From Streptomyces sp. NBC_00513 (GTDB lineage: Bacteria > Actinomycetota > Actinomycetes > Streptomycetales > Streptomycetaceae), in the NCBI RefSeq assembly GCF_041431415.1, contig NZ_CP107845.1:7440001-7504000 (forward strand): a stretch of 64,000 nt of DNA. The letters are read 5' to 3'. The translations under genes and the position numbers were made by a program. This document shows positions 34,594 through 43,545 of the stretch, piece by piece (position 1 is the first letter of the stretch; every line of letters begins with the position of its first letter). The notes beneath the pieces were generated by a model. It made no database searches. It was not told where the DNA came from and saw only the letters and a list, made by a program, of their open reading frames with translations.

Positions 34594-35118
34594 GTGACGG
34601 CGGAGACAACCGGTACGACGAACGCGGCCGGTACGGCGGAGTCGGTCGGCGGGAGCCATGCGGAGGGCGAGCGCCGGGACGCGGCCATCGAGACGATTCA
34701 GCGCGAGATGACGTCCTTCGCCCGGCGCGCGCGGGCGGCGGCCGCGCGGATGCATCCGGAACTTTCCCTGGTGTCCTTCACGCTGCTCAGCCATCTGGAG
34801 GAGCGCCGGGGCTGCCGGGCCGCGGACCTCGCCGCCCACTACGCGCTGGACAAGTCGACGGTCAGCCGCCAGGTCGCGGCGCTGGAGCGAGCGGGGCTGG
34901 TCGAGCGCCGCGCCGACGCCGAGGACCACCGCGTACAGGTGCTGGAGCTCACCTCCGAGGGGGCCGCGGTCCTGGCCCAGGTGACACGCAACCGCCGCGA
35001 GATGTTCCGCGCGCGGCTCGTGGACTGGCCGCGCGAGGACCTGGACCGCTTCGCCGCGTACCTGCTGCGCTACAACGAGATCACCCCGGGCGGCGCCGGG
35101 GGAGGGTGCGTGGGGTGA
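34594..35118 (+). CDS. MarR family transcriptional regulator
   Basis: 174 aa. Winged HTH: LSLVSFTLLSHLEERRGC, AADLAAHYALDKSTVSRQVA as recognition region, then LERAGLVERRADAEDHRVQV wing. An unusually long Thr/Gly/Ala-rich N-terminal arm (about 25 residues) precedes the domain. GGAGG upstream of the GTG at 34594 supports the start. Probably represses the divergent membrane protein and itself through the twin palindromes. Confidence 0.92.
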   Translation: MTAETTGTTNAAGTAESVGGSHAEGERRDAAIETIQREMTSFARRARAAAARMHPELSLVSFTLLSHLEERRGCRAADLAAHYALDKSTVSRQVAALERAGLVERRADAEDHRVQVLELTSEGAAVLAQVTRNRREMFRARLVDWPREDLDRFAAYLLRYNEITPGGAGGGCVG

Positions 35119-35257
35119 AAGGGGGCGCCGCACCCGCGGCCGGGCGCCGCACACGCGCCCGGGTGGCGCCGTCAGGTCGGGCAGGAGCGAGGGGTGCACC
35201 CGGAACGCGTCGGTGCGGTGCCGGTGGCGAAGGTTCGAACGGGGCCGCTCCGGCAGG

Positions 35258-36220
35258 TCAGGCCGGCGCGCCCACGGGGGGCGTGGCCACGGCCGGCACG
35301 CGTCGCAGACGCAGGCAGTCGAGCAGGATGAAGGCGATGCACGCCACCGCGACGTACACGTTGATTCGGGAGGCGCTGACGCCCTCGGCGTAGAGGAACG
35401 TGGTGAAGGAGCCGGCGAACAGGCTCCCGACCGCCACATCGGCCAGGGACGCGCGGTGGGCCTTCAGGCTCGCCCCGCCCGCGACGACCGCCAGCACACA
35501 GATCAGGACGAACTTCTCGCCCAGCCCCTGCGGTGTGGCCGCCTGGACGCGCGCGGTGTAGAGCAACCCCGCCAGTACGGCCAGGAGGAAGGCGGGGACG
35601 TAGAGCACGAAGGCGATCCGGACCCAGCCGGCGGTCCCGGTGGCGAGTGCCGCCTGCTGTCGGGGCGCGCACCAGGCGACGCCGGCGAACAGCGCGGCGG
35701 CGACGAGGAACGCGACGGGCACATACGTGCCGGCCCCCAGCACGGTCACCAAACCCGCGTCGACATTGACGGTCTCCGGAGCCACCTCGGTCACCAACTG
35801 CTCCGCCCCCAACACCACCGCGACGGCGGCGACCATGGCATAGCCGATATCAGCTTTGATCGCCAGGAAGGCGCTGACCAGCGCGAAGGGGAGGGCGAGG
35901 AGAGCGGCGGCGAGGAGGCCGACGAGCGTTCCCGCTGTTCCGTGCGCGCTGTTGACACCGATGACGGCCGAACTCAGGCTCGCGACGCCGACGACGGAGA
36001 GCTCCATGCGTCCGGTGCGCACCAACATGTACTGGCTGAGGGCGATGACGCCCGGAACGGCGGCGCTCGCGAGCACGCCTCCCACGATGGCGGGCATCAG
36101 CTCGGGCAGTGGCGTCGCATGGCGTCCGAACGCGGCCAAGGGCAATGCGACCGCGGCGCCCGCGACGATCAGCAACCAGGCCGGTTGACCCCTGCGTACC
36201 AAGGTCGGAGCGGTGGCCAT
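35258..36220 (-). CDS. orphan RbsC-type (BPD_transp_2) ABC permease
   Basis: 320 aa with about nine TM helices. Pattern VIALSQYMLVRTGRMELSVV, GLLAAALLALPFALVSAFLA, KFVLICVLAVVAGGASLKAH and GSLFAGSFTTFLYAEGVS follow the ribose/branched-chain amino-acid permease family. No ATPase or solute-binding gene is adjacent, so it is an orphan subunit or a diverged stand-alone transporter. Confidence 0.75.
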   Translation of the reverse strand: MATAPTLVRRGQPAWLLIVAGAAVALPLAAFGRHATPLPELMPAIVGGVLASAAVPGVIALSQYMLVRTGRMELSVVGVASLSSAVIGVNSAHGTAGTLVGLLAAALLALPFALVSAFLAIKADIGYAMVAAVAVVLGAEQLVTEVAPETVNVDAGLVTVLGAGTYVPVAFLVAAALFAGVAWCAPRQQAALATGTAGWVRIAFVLYVPAFLLAVLAGLLYTARVQAATPQGLGEKFVLICVLAVVAGGASLKAHRASLADVAVGSLFAGSFTTFLYAEGVSASRINVYVAVACIAFILLDCLRLRRVPAVATPPVGAPA

Positions 36221-36530
36221 GTTCCCCCCTGTGTCGCACGGGCACCGGCTCAGCGTATGAGACGCCTTCCGGGTGTGTCCGGCGTACCGCGAACGTCACG
36301 AAGGACGCTGCCACCCCCCAGGGGGGCGCGGACGAGCTTTCCCGCATGATCACCGGCTGCGCCGATGGCTTCCGACGCGCGAACGCCCCCTCGACCCAGG
36401 ACGTCCCGAGCCGGCACGAGCACCGGGTGGACCGACCGGAGGCGGGAGGCCGGGCGGTCGGGGAGTCGGGAGAGCCGTTACGGCGGCGTCGGTCCGTGAC
36501 CGAGGGGAGCCGGCGGGGGAGAGTGGTGAT
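36221..36530. other. 310-bp intergenic stretch
   Basis: No supported gene. A perfect CCCCCC-A-GGGGGG palindrome lies at 36314-36326. Possible shared promoter region of the divergent permease and coiled-coil protein genes. Confidence 0.45.
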
Positions 36531-37508
36531 GTGGATGTCGACGCGCTGATGCGCGAGTTGTACGGATTGCGGCCTCAGGAGTTCACGGCGGCCCGGGACG
36601 CCCGTGCGGCAGAGGCGAGGGCGGCCGGTGAGCGGGCCGTGTCGAAGAGGATCGGGGTGCTGCGGAAGCCGACGTTGGCCGTCTGGTGCGCGAACCTCCT
36701 CGCGCGTGCGGATGAGGGCCAGGCTCGGCGGCTTCTCGAACTCGGGCGGGCGTTGCGTGAGGCGCATCGGACGTTGGCGGGTGAGGAACTGCGGGAGCTG
36801 TCACGCCGCCGGCACGTCGTGATCGCCGCGATGGCCCGCCAAGCCCGCGTCCTGGCCGGCGAGGCCGGGCAGTCGATCTCGGAGGGCGTCCGGCAGGAGG
36901 TCGAGCAGATCCTTCACGCCGTCCTCACCGACCAGGAAGCCGCCGAGGCCTGGGCGGGAGGCGTCCTGGTGAAAGCGCCCGATGCGGCCGTGGGCTTCGC
37001 CGGACTGGAACCCGCTCCCAGCCAGGCACCACGGCGGGCACCCCGGACCGAGCCGGCACCGTCTTCGTCGAGTGCCGCCAAGGGGCGGTCTTCCGGCGCT
37101 CGGGCCGGGTCGGACCAGGAGACCCGAAGGCGGGCTCGCGCTGCGGCAGATGCAGATGCAGATGCGGAGGCGGAGGCCAAGGCGAAAGCCAAGGCGAAGG
37201 CGAAGGCATTGGCAGAGCGCGCGGCGGGTGAGGCGGAGAAGGCCGAGGCCGCTCTCGCGCAGGCGCAGGACGAGTCGGCCGACCACCGGTCCCGACTCGC
37301 AGCCCTCGAAGAGCAGATCGCGTCCTTGAGAGAGGAACTCGCCCGCAGGGGCGAGGAGCGCGATCACCTCACGAAGTCCGTCGAGACGGTCACACGCCGC
37401 CAGGACCGGGCCGAACAGCAGGCGAAGAAGGCCCGCTCGGCGGTTCTGAAGGCGACCGAAGCGCTTGACGCGCTCCAGGACGGATCGAGTCGGCCGGGTC
37501 CCGGCTGA
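36531..37508 (+). CDS. coiled-coil protein with DADADAEAEAKAKA low-complexity segment
   Basis: 325 aa from the GTG at 36531 (GGGGGAGA upstream). The N-terminal ~140 residues are a conserved helical domain widespread in actinobacteria (LMRELYGLRPQEFTAARDAR; VLRKPTLAVWCANLLARADE). A Ser/Arg-rich linker follows, then a repetitive Asp/Glu/Ala to Lys/Ala run (about 205-225) that leads into a long coiled coil (AEKAEAALAQAQDESADHRS; RLAALEEQIASLREELARRG). Function unknown; the shape suggests a structural or scaffolding protein. Confidence 0.85.
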   Translation: MDVDALMRELYGLRPQEFTAARDARAAEARAAGERAVSKRIGVLRKPTLAVWCANLLARADEGQARRLLELGRALREAHRTLAGEELRELSRRRHVVIAAMARQARVLAGEAGQSISEGVRQEVEQILHAVLTDQEAAEAWAGGVLVKAPDAAVGFAGLEPAPSQAPRRAPRTEPAPSSSSAAKGRSSGARAGSDQETRRRARAAADADADAEAEAKAKAKAKAKALAERAAGEAEKAEAALAQAQDESADHRSRLAALEEQIASLREELARRGEERDHLTKSVETVTRRQDRAEQQAKKARSAVLKATEALDALQDGSSRPGPG

Positions 37509-37661
37509 TCGCCGGTTCGAGCAGGCCCACGAGTGCCCGAACCCGGCTCGGTACGATCTGCATTGCGATCAGGCAGTGGTGGGTTCACGCCGCCGCCCTT
37601 CGCCTCCGACGCCGGTGGGGCTGTCGGTGCGGTGCCGGATCGACAGCCCAGGAGACCTCTC

Positions 37662-38303
37662 TTGACCACCTTCCGACAGCACATGCGGGAGCGGATCGTG
37701 CAGGAGTTGGGTGAGATACCCGACGTCCTCAGGCCCGGGATCTATGCGCTGACCTTCCGTATCGACAGTGTCGACCAAGACCCGCGCCTCCCGTATCTGG
37801 CGTTCGGATACGTCACGGAGGACCACGTCGACCAGCAGCTGAGCCGGGCGGATCCGCCCGGGGAATGGGAGGCGCGCTGGAGCTACGCGTACTTTCCGCC
37901 CTCCGCCTTGGAGGGGGTCGGCGTCCTCGGCCATGACCGCGTCCATGACCCCCGGGGTTCGGAGTTGCACCACCAGGAGGCCGTGACCGAGGGGCTGTGG
38001 TGGGAGGGCGGACTCCCAGAGAACGAGAACGAGAACGAAGACAAGAACGAAGACAAGAACGTGGACGGGGACGGGGACGACGAGGAGGGGCGCGCGGAGC
38101 GGCTCGACGCCGAGTTCCGCGCCCTCTGCGTCGACCTGGCCAGGGAACTCCACGAGGGAGGGCACCTGGTGGGCACCCTGGGGCGCTCCGTGCCCGTGGT
38201 CCTCTATGACATGTTCGCCCCGGACGAGATGTTCGAACTGACCCGCGCCGCCAACCCGCCAGAGGTGGCGGCGGGTTTCCTCTCCGGGGAGCGGATGCTC
38301 TGA
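37662..38303 (+). CDS. DUF4303-like protein with an acidic Asn/Glu/Lys repeat insert
   Basis: 213 aa from the TTG at 37662 (AGGAG 7 nt upstream). The N-terminal half has YALTFRIDSVDQDPRLPYLA and EWEARWSYAYFPPSALEG; the C-terminal half contains LDAEFRALCVDLARELHEGG and PVVLYDMFAPDEMFELTRAA. The general layout recalls SUKH/DUF4303-type proteins, but I am not sure. Residues 120-145 are an ENENENEDKNEDKN-type acidic spacer encoded by an imperfect 6-bp repeat. It follows the coiled-coil gene by 153 bp. Confidence 0.65.
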   Translation: MTTFRQHMRERIVQELGEIPDVLRPGIYALTFRIDSVDQDPRLPYLAFGYVTEDHVDQQLSRADPPGEWEARWSYAYFPPSALEGVGVLGHDRVHDPRGSELHHQEAVTEGLWWEGGLPENENENEDKNEDKNVDGDGDDEEGRAERLDAEFRALCVDLARELHEGGHLVGTLGRSVPVVLYDMFAPDEMFELTRAANPPEVAAGFLSGERML

Positions 38304-38387
38304 ACTCGCGCGCAATGCGACCGTCACCGCAGAGCGGCTGCGTTGTGTGTGGGCATCAGCCGCATGAGGGGGAGGCCCGCGTCCGGG

Positions 38388-38979
38388 CTAACGGCGGACC
38401 GAGCGCCAAATGTGCTCGGGCAGCGCGTCGGCGGCCTCCTTCAGATCCAGATCCCCCACGGTGAGCCAGCGGCGGACGACACCGACGACCGGACCCATGA
38501 CGAGGGACTCGATCATGGGGGTGGAGAGTTCTGCGAGGTCGCCGGATTCCCGGTGCCCTTGGATCCAGAGGGCGATCGGTGTCAGCCGGGCCTCCTGGGA
38601 GTCGCGGATCTCCCCCGCGTGGGCCATGCCCTCGCGATCCGCGGTGACGGAGTGCATGAGGCGGGCCGCGTCCGGATGGGCTTGTACGAACTCCAGGTAG
38701 GCCAGGACAACGGCTTGAATGCCGGAACGCGCGTCGGTCGTCCGGGTCAACGCTGTCAGCAGGGTCCTCAGGAGTTGGCCCAGGGAGCGGTGTGCCAGGG
38801 CGGCGAGCACGCCGTCGAGACTGCCGAAATGGTGGTAGATGCTTCCCGAACTGACCCCGCTGGCCTTGGTGATGGCGCCGAGCGTGAGGCCCGCCTCCCC
38901 CCGACGAGGCGTAGATGCGAAGGGCCGCGTCCAGGACTTGTTCGACGGTGGCTTCGCCGCGCTGCTGCTTCGGGCTCAT
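38388..38979 (-). pseudogene. TetR family regulator broken by a +1 frameshift in a G6 run
   Basis: The start codon at 38979 opens MSPKQQRGEATVEQVLDAAL RIYASSG. The run of six Gs (C6 at 38897-38902 on the plus strand) then throws translation out of frame. Removing one G restores EAGLTLGAITKASGVSSGSI YHHFGSLDGV and joins the 140-codon downstream frame, which is a full TetR ligand domain ending PEHIWRSVRR. So an otherwise intact TetR gene carries a one-base insertion in a homopolymer. It may be a real mutation, a slip-strand switch or a sequencing error. Confidence 0.8.
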
Positions 38980-39159
38980 CGGGCAGGGGTCCTCGGGTCT
39001 CGTCGCCAGATCGCTGTGGCCTCGTCCCGTACAGCGTAGAACACCCTTTTGGGATGTCTTCCCGAAGCGTTTCCCGTTCGGGGAATGGCGAGCGGATGCC
39101 CGACGGTCGGGGCCCAAGGCGCCGACCATCGGGCATTCGTGACACCGGGCTTCGACGGA

Positions 39160-40044
39160 TCAGGCGTCCAGGGGGCGCCACGCCGGGCCGTTGCCACTCT
39201 GGCGGACGTGGCCGAACACCACGTCGGCAAAGTGGACGCCGAAGCCGATCGTGTCGGGCTCCGCCAACTCGGCGACGAGCCGGCGACGGTGGTCGGCGGT
39301 CAGGGCCGGATCGTGGTCGAACGCCGAGGACCACTCGGGGTGGTCGATCTGGATCGGCGAGTGCACGGCGTCACCGAAGGCGATCAGGCGTCGTCCGCCC
39401 CCGGTGATGACGTACTCGGCGTGCCCCACGGTGTGGCCCGGCGTGATCCGCACGTGTACCCCGGGGAAGATCTCCTGTCCGTCCGTGATCGTACGCACGC
39501 GCGGCGCGAGTGCCGCGACCTGTTCGGTCATGCCCTGGGCCTCCAGGAGGTCGCGACGGGCCCACTCCTGCTCGGAGATCAGGTATTCGGCGTGGGTGAA
39601 CACGGGCTGGTCGCTGCCGGGGGCGGGATGGCAGGCCCAGCCGGTGTGGTCGGAGTGGAGGTGGGTGAAGGCCACCGCTTCGATGTCCTCCGGTCGTCGA
39701 CCGAGCTCGGCGAGGCTGTGGGGGAGCGCGCCTCCGTGGATCGTGCCGAGGGGGCCGTCCGGGGCTTCGAGCGTCTGCGGTCCGAAGCCCGTGTCGATCA
39801 GGAGCGCTCGATCGCCGTGTTCCACCAACAGGCCGCCGACGCTCCCCACGAGGTGCCCCGTGGAGTCCAGGTACTCCGGGTGCGCGTCCCACACCTCGTC
39901 GGTGGTGGCCTGGAGCAGGGGACGCGGTCGGAGTCGCACATCGCCGTCCGGCACGTACGAGACCTTCGTGTCGCCCAGCCGTATCGAGCGGATTCCCGCC
40001 GCGCGGCGCAGTCGAATGCCGTCGTCAACCGTCAGTTCGGCCAT
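39160..40044 (-). CDS. MBL-fold metallohydrolase
   Basis: 294 aa. Zn-binding H-x-H-x-D-H is in FTHLHSDHTG at about residue 126-135; further ligands lie in ITPGHTVGHAEYV and FGDAVHSP. The N-terminal LLVEHGDRALLIDTGFGP is typical. The sequence sits near the AHL-lactonase/arylsulfatase-like branch of the superfamily, but the substrate cannot be given. Divergent from a MarR gene 127 bp away. Confidence 0.9.
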   Translation of the reverse strand: MAELTVDDGIRLRRAAGIRSIRLGDTKVSYVPDGDVRLRPRPLLQATTDEVWDAHPEYLDSTGHLVGSVGGLLVEHGDRALLIDTGFGPQTLEAPDGPLGTIHGGALPHSLAELGRRPEDIEAVAFTHLHSDHTGWACHPAPGSDQPVFTHAEYLISEQEWARRDLLEAQGMTEQVAALAPRVRTITDGQEIFPGVHVRITPGHTVGHAEYVITGGGRRLIAFGDAVHSPIQIDHPEWSSAFDHDPALTADHRRRLVAELAEPDTIGFGVHFADVVFGHVRQSGNGPAWRPLDA

Positions 40045-40110
40045 GGGTGTGCTCCTGTGATTGGGCGTCAGGTCGTCGCGGGCCTTGCGGCGACGACGCC
40101 ACCATAAGCA

Positions 40111-40132
40111 TCAAGCTCGAATCATTCAAGCT
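40111..40132. promoter_or_regulatory. direct repeats between the MBL and MarR genes
   Basis: TCAAGCT occurs at 40111-40117 and 40126-40132 (15-bp spacing), with an inverted AGCCTTGATG at 40143-40152. A likely MarR site. Confidence 0.5.
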
Positions 40133-40171
40133 GGAAATATGTAGCCTTGATGGACTTGCTAGAGTGGTGGC

Positions 40172-40600
40172 ATGACGACGCCCCCCGAGCAGCAGGCCAT
40201 CGCCGAGCGACAGCTGTGCGGTCTGGTGAACGGGCTGGCCCAGCGCATCGCGGAGCATGTGCGGGAACGCGCCGCGACCCTGGGTCTCACCGCGCCGCAG
40301 GCGACCGCACTGCGGGAGATGAGCGGGCCGATGACCATGCGGGACCTCGCCGAACGCATGAGCTGTGAGCCCTCCAACACCACCTTCGTCGTCGACAAGC
40401 TGGAGAAGCAGGGTCTGGTCGAGAGGCATCCGCACCCCACCGACCGCCGCGCCAAGCACCTCGTCCTCACCGCCGCGGGCGCCGCACTGCGGACGCGCCT
40501 CCTCGAACTCCTCGCCGTCGACTCACCGCTGTCCGGACTCGGCCCGCAGGAGCAGAGCGTCCTGCGCGGGCTGCTGGAGCAGGCCGTCACCTCTCCGTGA
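40172..40600 (+). CDS. MarR family transcriptional regulator
   Basis: 142 aa. LGLTAPQATALREMSGPMTM, RDLAERMSCEPSNTTFVVDK and LEKQGLVERHPHPTDRRAKH form the standard winged HTH. Divergent from the MBL hydrolase, the probable target. Confidence 0.93.
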   Translation: MTTPPEQQAIAERQLCGLVNGLAQRIAEHVRERAATLGLTAPQATALREMSGPMTMRDLAERMSCEPSNTTFVVDKLEKQGLVERHPHPTDRRAKHLVLTAAGAALRTRLLELLAVDSPLSGLGPQEQSVLRGLLEQAVTSP

Positions 40601-40709
40601 GTCCTCAGGTGGCGCCCCCCCTCACAGCGGGGGCGGCGCCGTCGCGAGCTTGGCCGCGTTCACACCGACACCCGCGCGGCAACCGCCCGAAGTCCCGGCG
40701 TGAGGCGCG

Positions 40710-40937
40710 TCAGTCCGGTGTGTCGTCGGACGGACCGGGTTGCCAGCGCAGCAGGTCGCCGGGCTGGCAGTCGAGTGCCTCGCACAGCGCGGCGAGCGTG
40801 GCGAAGCGCACGGCCTTGGCGCGGCCGTTCTTGAGCACGGCCAGGTTGGCCGGAGTGATCCCGACGCGCTCGGCGAGTTCACCCACCGACATCTTCCGCC
40901 GGGCAAGCATCACGTCGATGTCGACGGTGATCGGCAT
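40710..40937 (-). CDS. small XRE/Cro-type regulator (YozG-like)
   Basis: 75 aa, a bare HTH: MLARRKMSVGELAERVGITP, NLAVLKNGRAKAVRFATLAA, LCEALDCQPGDLLRW. The start overlaps the stop of the DUF2975 gene (TGATG), a fixed pairing known across Gram-positive bacteria. Confidence 0.92.
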   Translation of the reverse strand: MPITVDIDVMLARRKMSVGELAERVGITPANLAVLKNGRAKAVRFATLAALCEALDCQPGDLLRWQPGPSDDTPD

Positions 40938-41434
40938 CAGATGACCTCGTCCAACTCGGCTTGCAGGTGGGTGGCCTCGACGTCACGGGCGACGGCGCGC
41001 GCGAGCAGCATCCGCAGGACGAACACGATGAGCGCGACCCCCAGGACCCCCACGCCGGCTCCGCCGATCAGCAGGACCATGCCCGGCGGAACGGCCTCGC
41101 CCGGCGCCAGGAGCACCCCCAGGGCGAACACCAGCAGGGCGGCCGCGACGACCGCGCCGATCACCACGTCCACGTACCGGAACGCGGCGTGGGAGAAGAC
41201 CGTGCCGCGTTTCACCATCGTCACCAACCGCCACACGCACACCAGAGTCACCTGGACCGCCACGACGCCCAGGAACGTGAGCGCGAGGAGCGGGATGCGC
41301 AGGTACGCGTACCCAGGGTCGAGGTCCTCCAGGTCGATGGCGAACAGCGGCACCATCACCGCCTGTACGAATGCCGTGCCGACCGCCAGCATCACGAGTA
41401 CGGCCCGCAGTGCGAGCATCGCCAGTCTTCCCAT
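40937..41434 (-). CDS. DUF2975 family membrane protein
   Basis: 165 aa, four TM helices (LAMLALRAVLVMLAVGTAFV; LLALTFLGVVAVQVTLVCVW; VIGAVVAAALLVFALGVLLA; LLIGGAGVGVLGVALIVFVL) and the family motif RLVTMVKRGTVFSHAAFRYV. Function unknown; always with a YozG-type regulator, as here. Confidence 0.92.
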   Translation of the reverse strand: MGRLAMLALRAVLVMLAVGTAFVQAVMVPLFAIDLEDLDPGYAYLRIPLLALTFLGVVAVQVTLVCVWRLVTMVKRGTVFSHAAFRYVDVVIGAVVAAALLVFALGVLLAPGEAVPPGMVLLIGGAGVGVLGVALIVFVLRMLLARAVARDVEATHLQAELDEVI

Positions 41435-41652
41435 CGTCTCTCCCCAGATCGAGCAACGATGGAAATCTATCGAGAAACGATAGGTGCCGGCAAGGGGCCG
41501 CCCGGGCGGAGCCCGCGCTCCGAAGAAACTGCCCCGGGCGGCCCCGGGGCTCACGGTCGGGGGCCGAGTCGGGGGCCGCCCGCCCGGCGGTCCTTTTCCG
41601 GTGGCCCGTCGTCGAAGTGGCGCCGCGGGTCGGGCGCCACTTCGACTTCAGA

Positions 41653-42420
41653 TCACTGGAGCACCTTGGAGAGGAAGGCACGGGTGCGGGCGTGGCGGGG
41701 ATCGTCCAGCACGGCGGCGGGTGGACCCTGCTCGACCACGACTCCGCCGTCCATGAACACGACGGAGTCGGCGACCTCACGCGCGAAGCCGATCTCGTGG
41801 GTCACCACGATCATGGTGGTTCCGGCGCGGGCCAGATCCTTGATGACGTCCAGAACCTCACCGACGAGCTCCGGGTCGAGCGCCGAGGTCGGCTCGTCGA
41901 AGAGCAGCACCTTGGGTTCGAGGGCGAGCGCGCGGGCGATGGCCACCCGCTGTTGCTGCCCGCCGGACAACTGCCGGGGGTAGGCGTCGGCCCGGTCCGC
42001 GAGGCCGACCCGCTCCAGCAGTCTGCGAGCCGTCTCCTCCGCCTCCTTGCGCGGCCGGCGCAGCGCGGAGAGTGGTGCCTCGACGAGGTTGTCCAGCACG
42101 GTGAGGTGGGGGAAGAGGTTGAAGTTCTGGAAGACGAACCCGATGTGCGTGCGCTGCTTCAGAACCTCCTTCTCCTTCAACTCGTGCAGCCTGCCCCGGG
42201 AACTGCGGTAGCCGATCAGCTCGCCGTCCACGCTGATCCGGCCGCGGTCTACCTTCTCCAGGTGGTTGATCGTGCGCAGCAGCGTGGACTTCCCCGAGCC
42301 GGAGGGGCCGAGGATCACCGTGACCTCGCCGGCGCGGACCCTCAGGTCCACGCCACGCAGCACCTCCACCGCCCCGAAACTCTTGTGGACGCCCTGGACG
42401 TCGACCATGACCTCGCTCAA
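41653..42420 (-). CDS. polar amino-acid/cystine-type ABC transporter ATPase
   Basis: 255 aa from the TTG at 42420, directly after AAGGAGGAGCC. Walker [11 protein letters not shown]-loop [13 protein letters not shown], signature LSGGQQQR, Walker [15 protein letters not shown] and H-loop VVTHEIGFA are all present. Last gene of the LLM - small ORF - SBP - ATPase operon. The operon lacks a permease; the matching one is most likely the divergent gene at 45424. Confidence 0.95.
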   Translation of the reverse strand: MSEVMVDVQGVHKSFGAVEVLRGVDLRVRAGEVTVILGPSGSGKSTLLRTINHLEKVDRGRISVDGELIGYRSSRGRLHELKEKEVLKQRTHIGFVFQNFNLFPHLTVLDNLVEAPLSALRRPRKEAEETARRLLERVGLADRADAYPRQLSGGQQQRVAIARALALEPKVLLFDEPTSALDPELVGEVLDVIKDLARAGTTMIVVTHEIGFAREVADSVVFMDGGVVVEQGPPAAVLDDPRHARTRAFLSKVLQ

Positions 42421-42466
42421 GGCTCCTCCTTCTCGGTGCGCGGACCGACGGGACCGAGGACGGCGC

Positions 42467-43429
42467 TCACGTGTGTTCGGCCGGGTTGGTCTGCGACGTG
42501 GCGATCTTGGAGTCGGTGGTGCCCCACTTCTTCAGGATCCGCTCATACGTCCCGTTCTTGATCAGCTCGTTGACGGCGGCCTGGAAGGCGGGCGTCAACG
42601 GGGAGCCCTTCTTGAAGGCGAAGCCGACGTCGAGACGGTGGTACTCGCCGAGGAAGGTGGACTGCGCGGCGGGCTGCGCCGCCTGGTAGCGCAGTCCGTT
42701 GATCGTCGACATGACGGCGTCGATGCGACCCTGCTGAAGAGCGGTGGTGACGGCCCCGTTCTCGGAGAAGACCTTGACCTCGTAGGGCTTCTTGCCGGCC
42801 GCGGCGCACACGCCCTTCTGTGCGGTGAGGGTCTTCTCGAACGTCGTGCCCGCCCCGGTGCCGATGGTCAATCCGCACAACCGGGTGAGATCGTCGACCT
42901 TGCCGGTGAGCGTGGTGCTGCCCGTCTTGACCGCGAAGCCCTGGCCGTCGTTGATGTACGTCACGAAGTCGATGGTCTTCAGGCGTTCCGCGGTGACGCC
43001 GAAGTTGCCCGTGCCGAAGTCGTACTTGCCGCTGCCGAGGGCGGGGAGGATCGTCTCGAAGGAGGCGTCCTGCCGTTCCAGCTTCACGCCGAGGACCTTG
43101 GCCACCGCGTCGGCGATGTCGATGTCCTGGCCCGCGGGCGGCTTGTCCTGCCCGTTCGGGTAGTACGCCGAGGGCGGGGCGCCGACGGAGCTGCCGACCC
43201 GCAGCGTGCCCGCCGTACGGACGCCGGAAGGAAGCAGCGCGGCGATCGAGTCCACGGTGCGCACGCCGGCGACCGGGTCGTCTGCCGGCGCGGGGGAGGC
43301 CTGGGCGCCCGCCACCGCCGGCGCCCCGCCGTCGGATCCGCAGGCCGCCGTCAGCGTCAGCAGGGGCAGGAGGGCGAGGGCGGCGACGGTACGCAGGCGG
43401 GTGCGGGTGCCGTTCCCGGGGAGGTTCAC
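42467..43429 (-). CDS. ABC transporter substrate-binding lipoprotein (amino-acid/sulfur type)
   Basis: 320 aa from the GTG at 43429, which overlaps the stop of the 39-aa ORF (GTGA). Lipobox LTAA-C, then a family-3 solute-binding fold: [60 protein letters not shown], and C-terminal [20 protein letters not shown]. It binds a small ligand outside the membrane; cystine or an organosulfur compound is inferred from context. Confidence 0.92.
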   Translation of the reverse strand: MNLPGNGTRTRLRTVAALALLPLLTLTAACGSDGGAPAVAGAQASPAPADDPVAGVRTVDSIAALLPSGVRTAGTLRVGSSVGAPPSAYYPNGQDKPPAGQDIDIADAVAKVLGVKLERQDASFETILPALGSGKYDFGTGNFGVTAERLKTIDFVTYINDGQGFAVKTGSTTLTGKVDDLTRLCGLTIGTGAGTTFEKTLTAQKGVCAAAGKKPYEVKVFSENGAVTTALQQGRIDAVMSTINGLRYQAAQPAAQSTFLGEYHRLDVGFAFKKGSPLTPAFQAAVNELIKNGTYERILKKWGTTDSKIATSQTNPAEHT

Positions 43430-43545
43430 AGCGGGGAGGCCTTTCCATGGCGGGGTGTGGTGAACGTGCGGGGTGCGCCGGGGCGGAGGACGGGTGCGCG
43501 GCGGTACCGGGTGAGCAGGCGGGGCGCGTGCGTCGCGGAGCTCAT
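43426..43545 (-). CDS. 39-aa ORF coupled on both sides (LLM and SBP genes)
   Basis: ATG at 43545 lies in the ATGA overlap with the LLM stop; its TGA lies in the GTGA overlap with the SBP start. It encodes a basic peptide (MSSATHAPRLLTRYRRAPVL then [19 protein letters not shown]). Exact coupling at both ends argues that it is translated. It may serve only to carry ribosomes to the SBP gene, which has a poor SD. Confidence 0.5.
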   Translation of the reverse strand: MSSATHAPRLLTRYRRAPVLRPGAPRTFTTPRHGKASPL

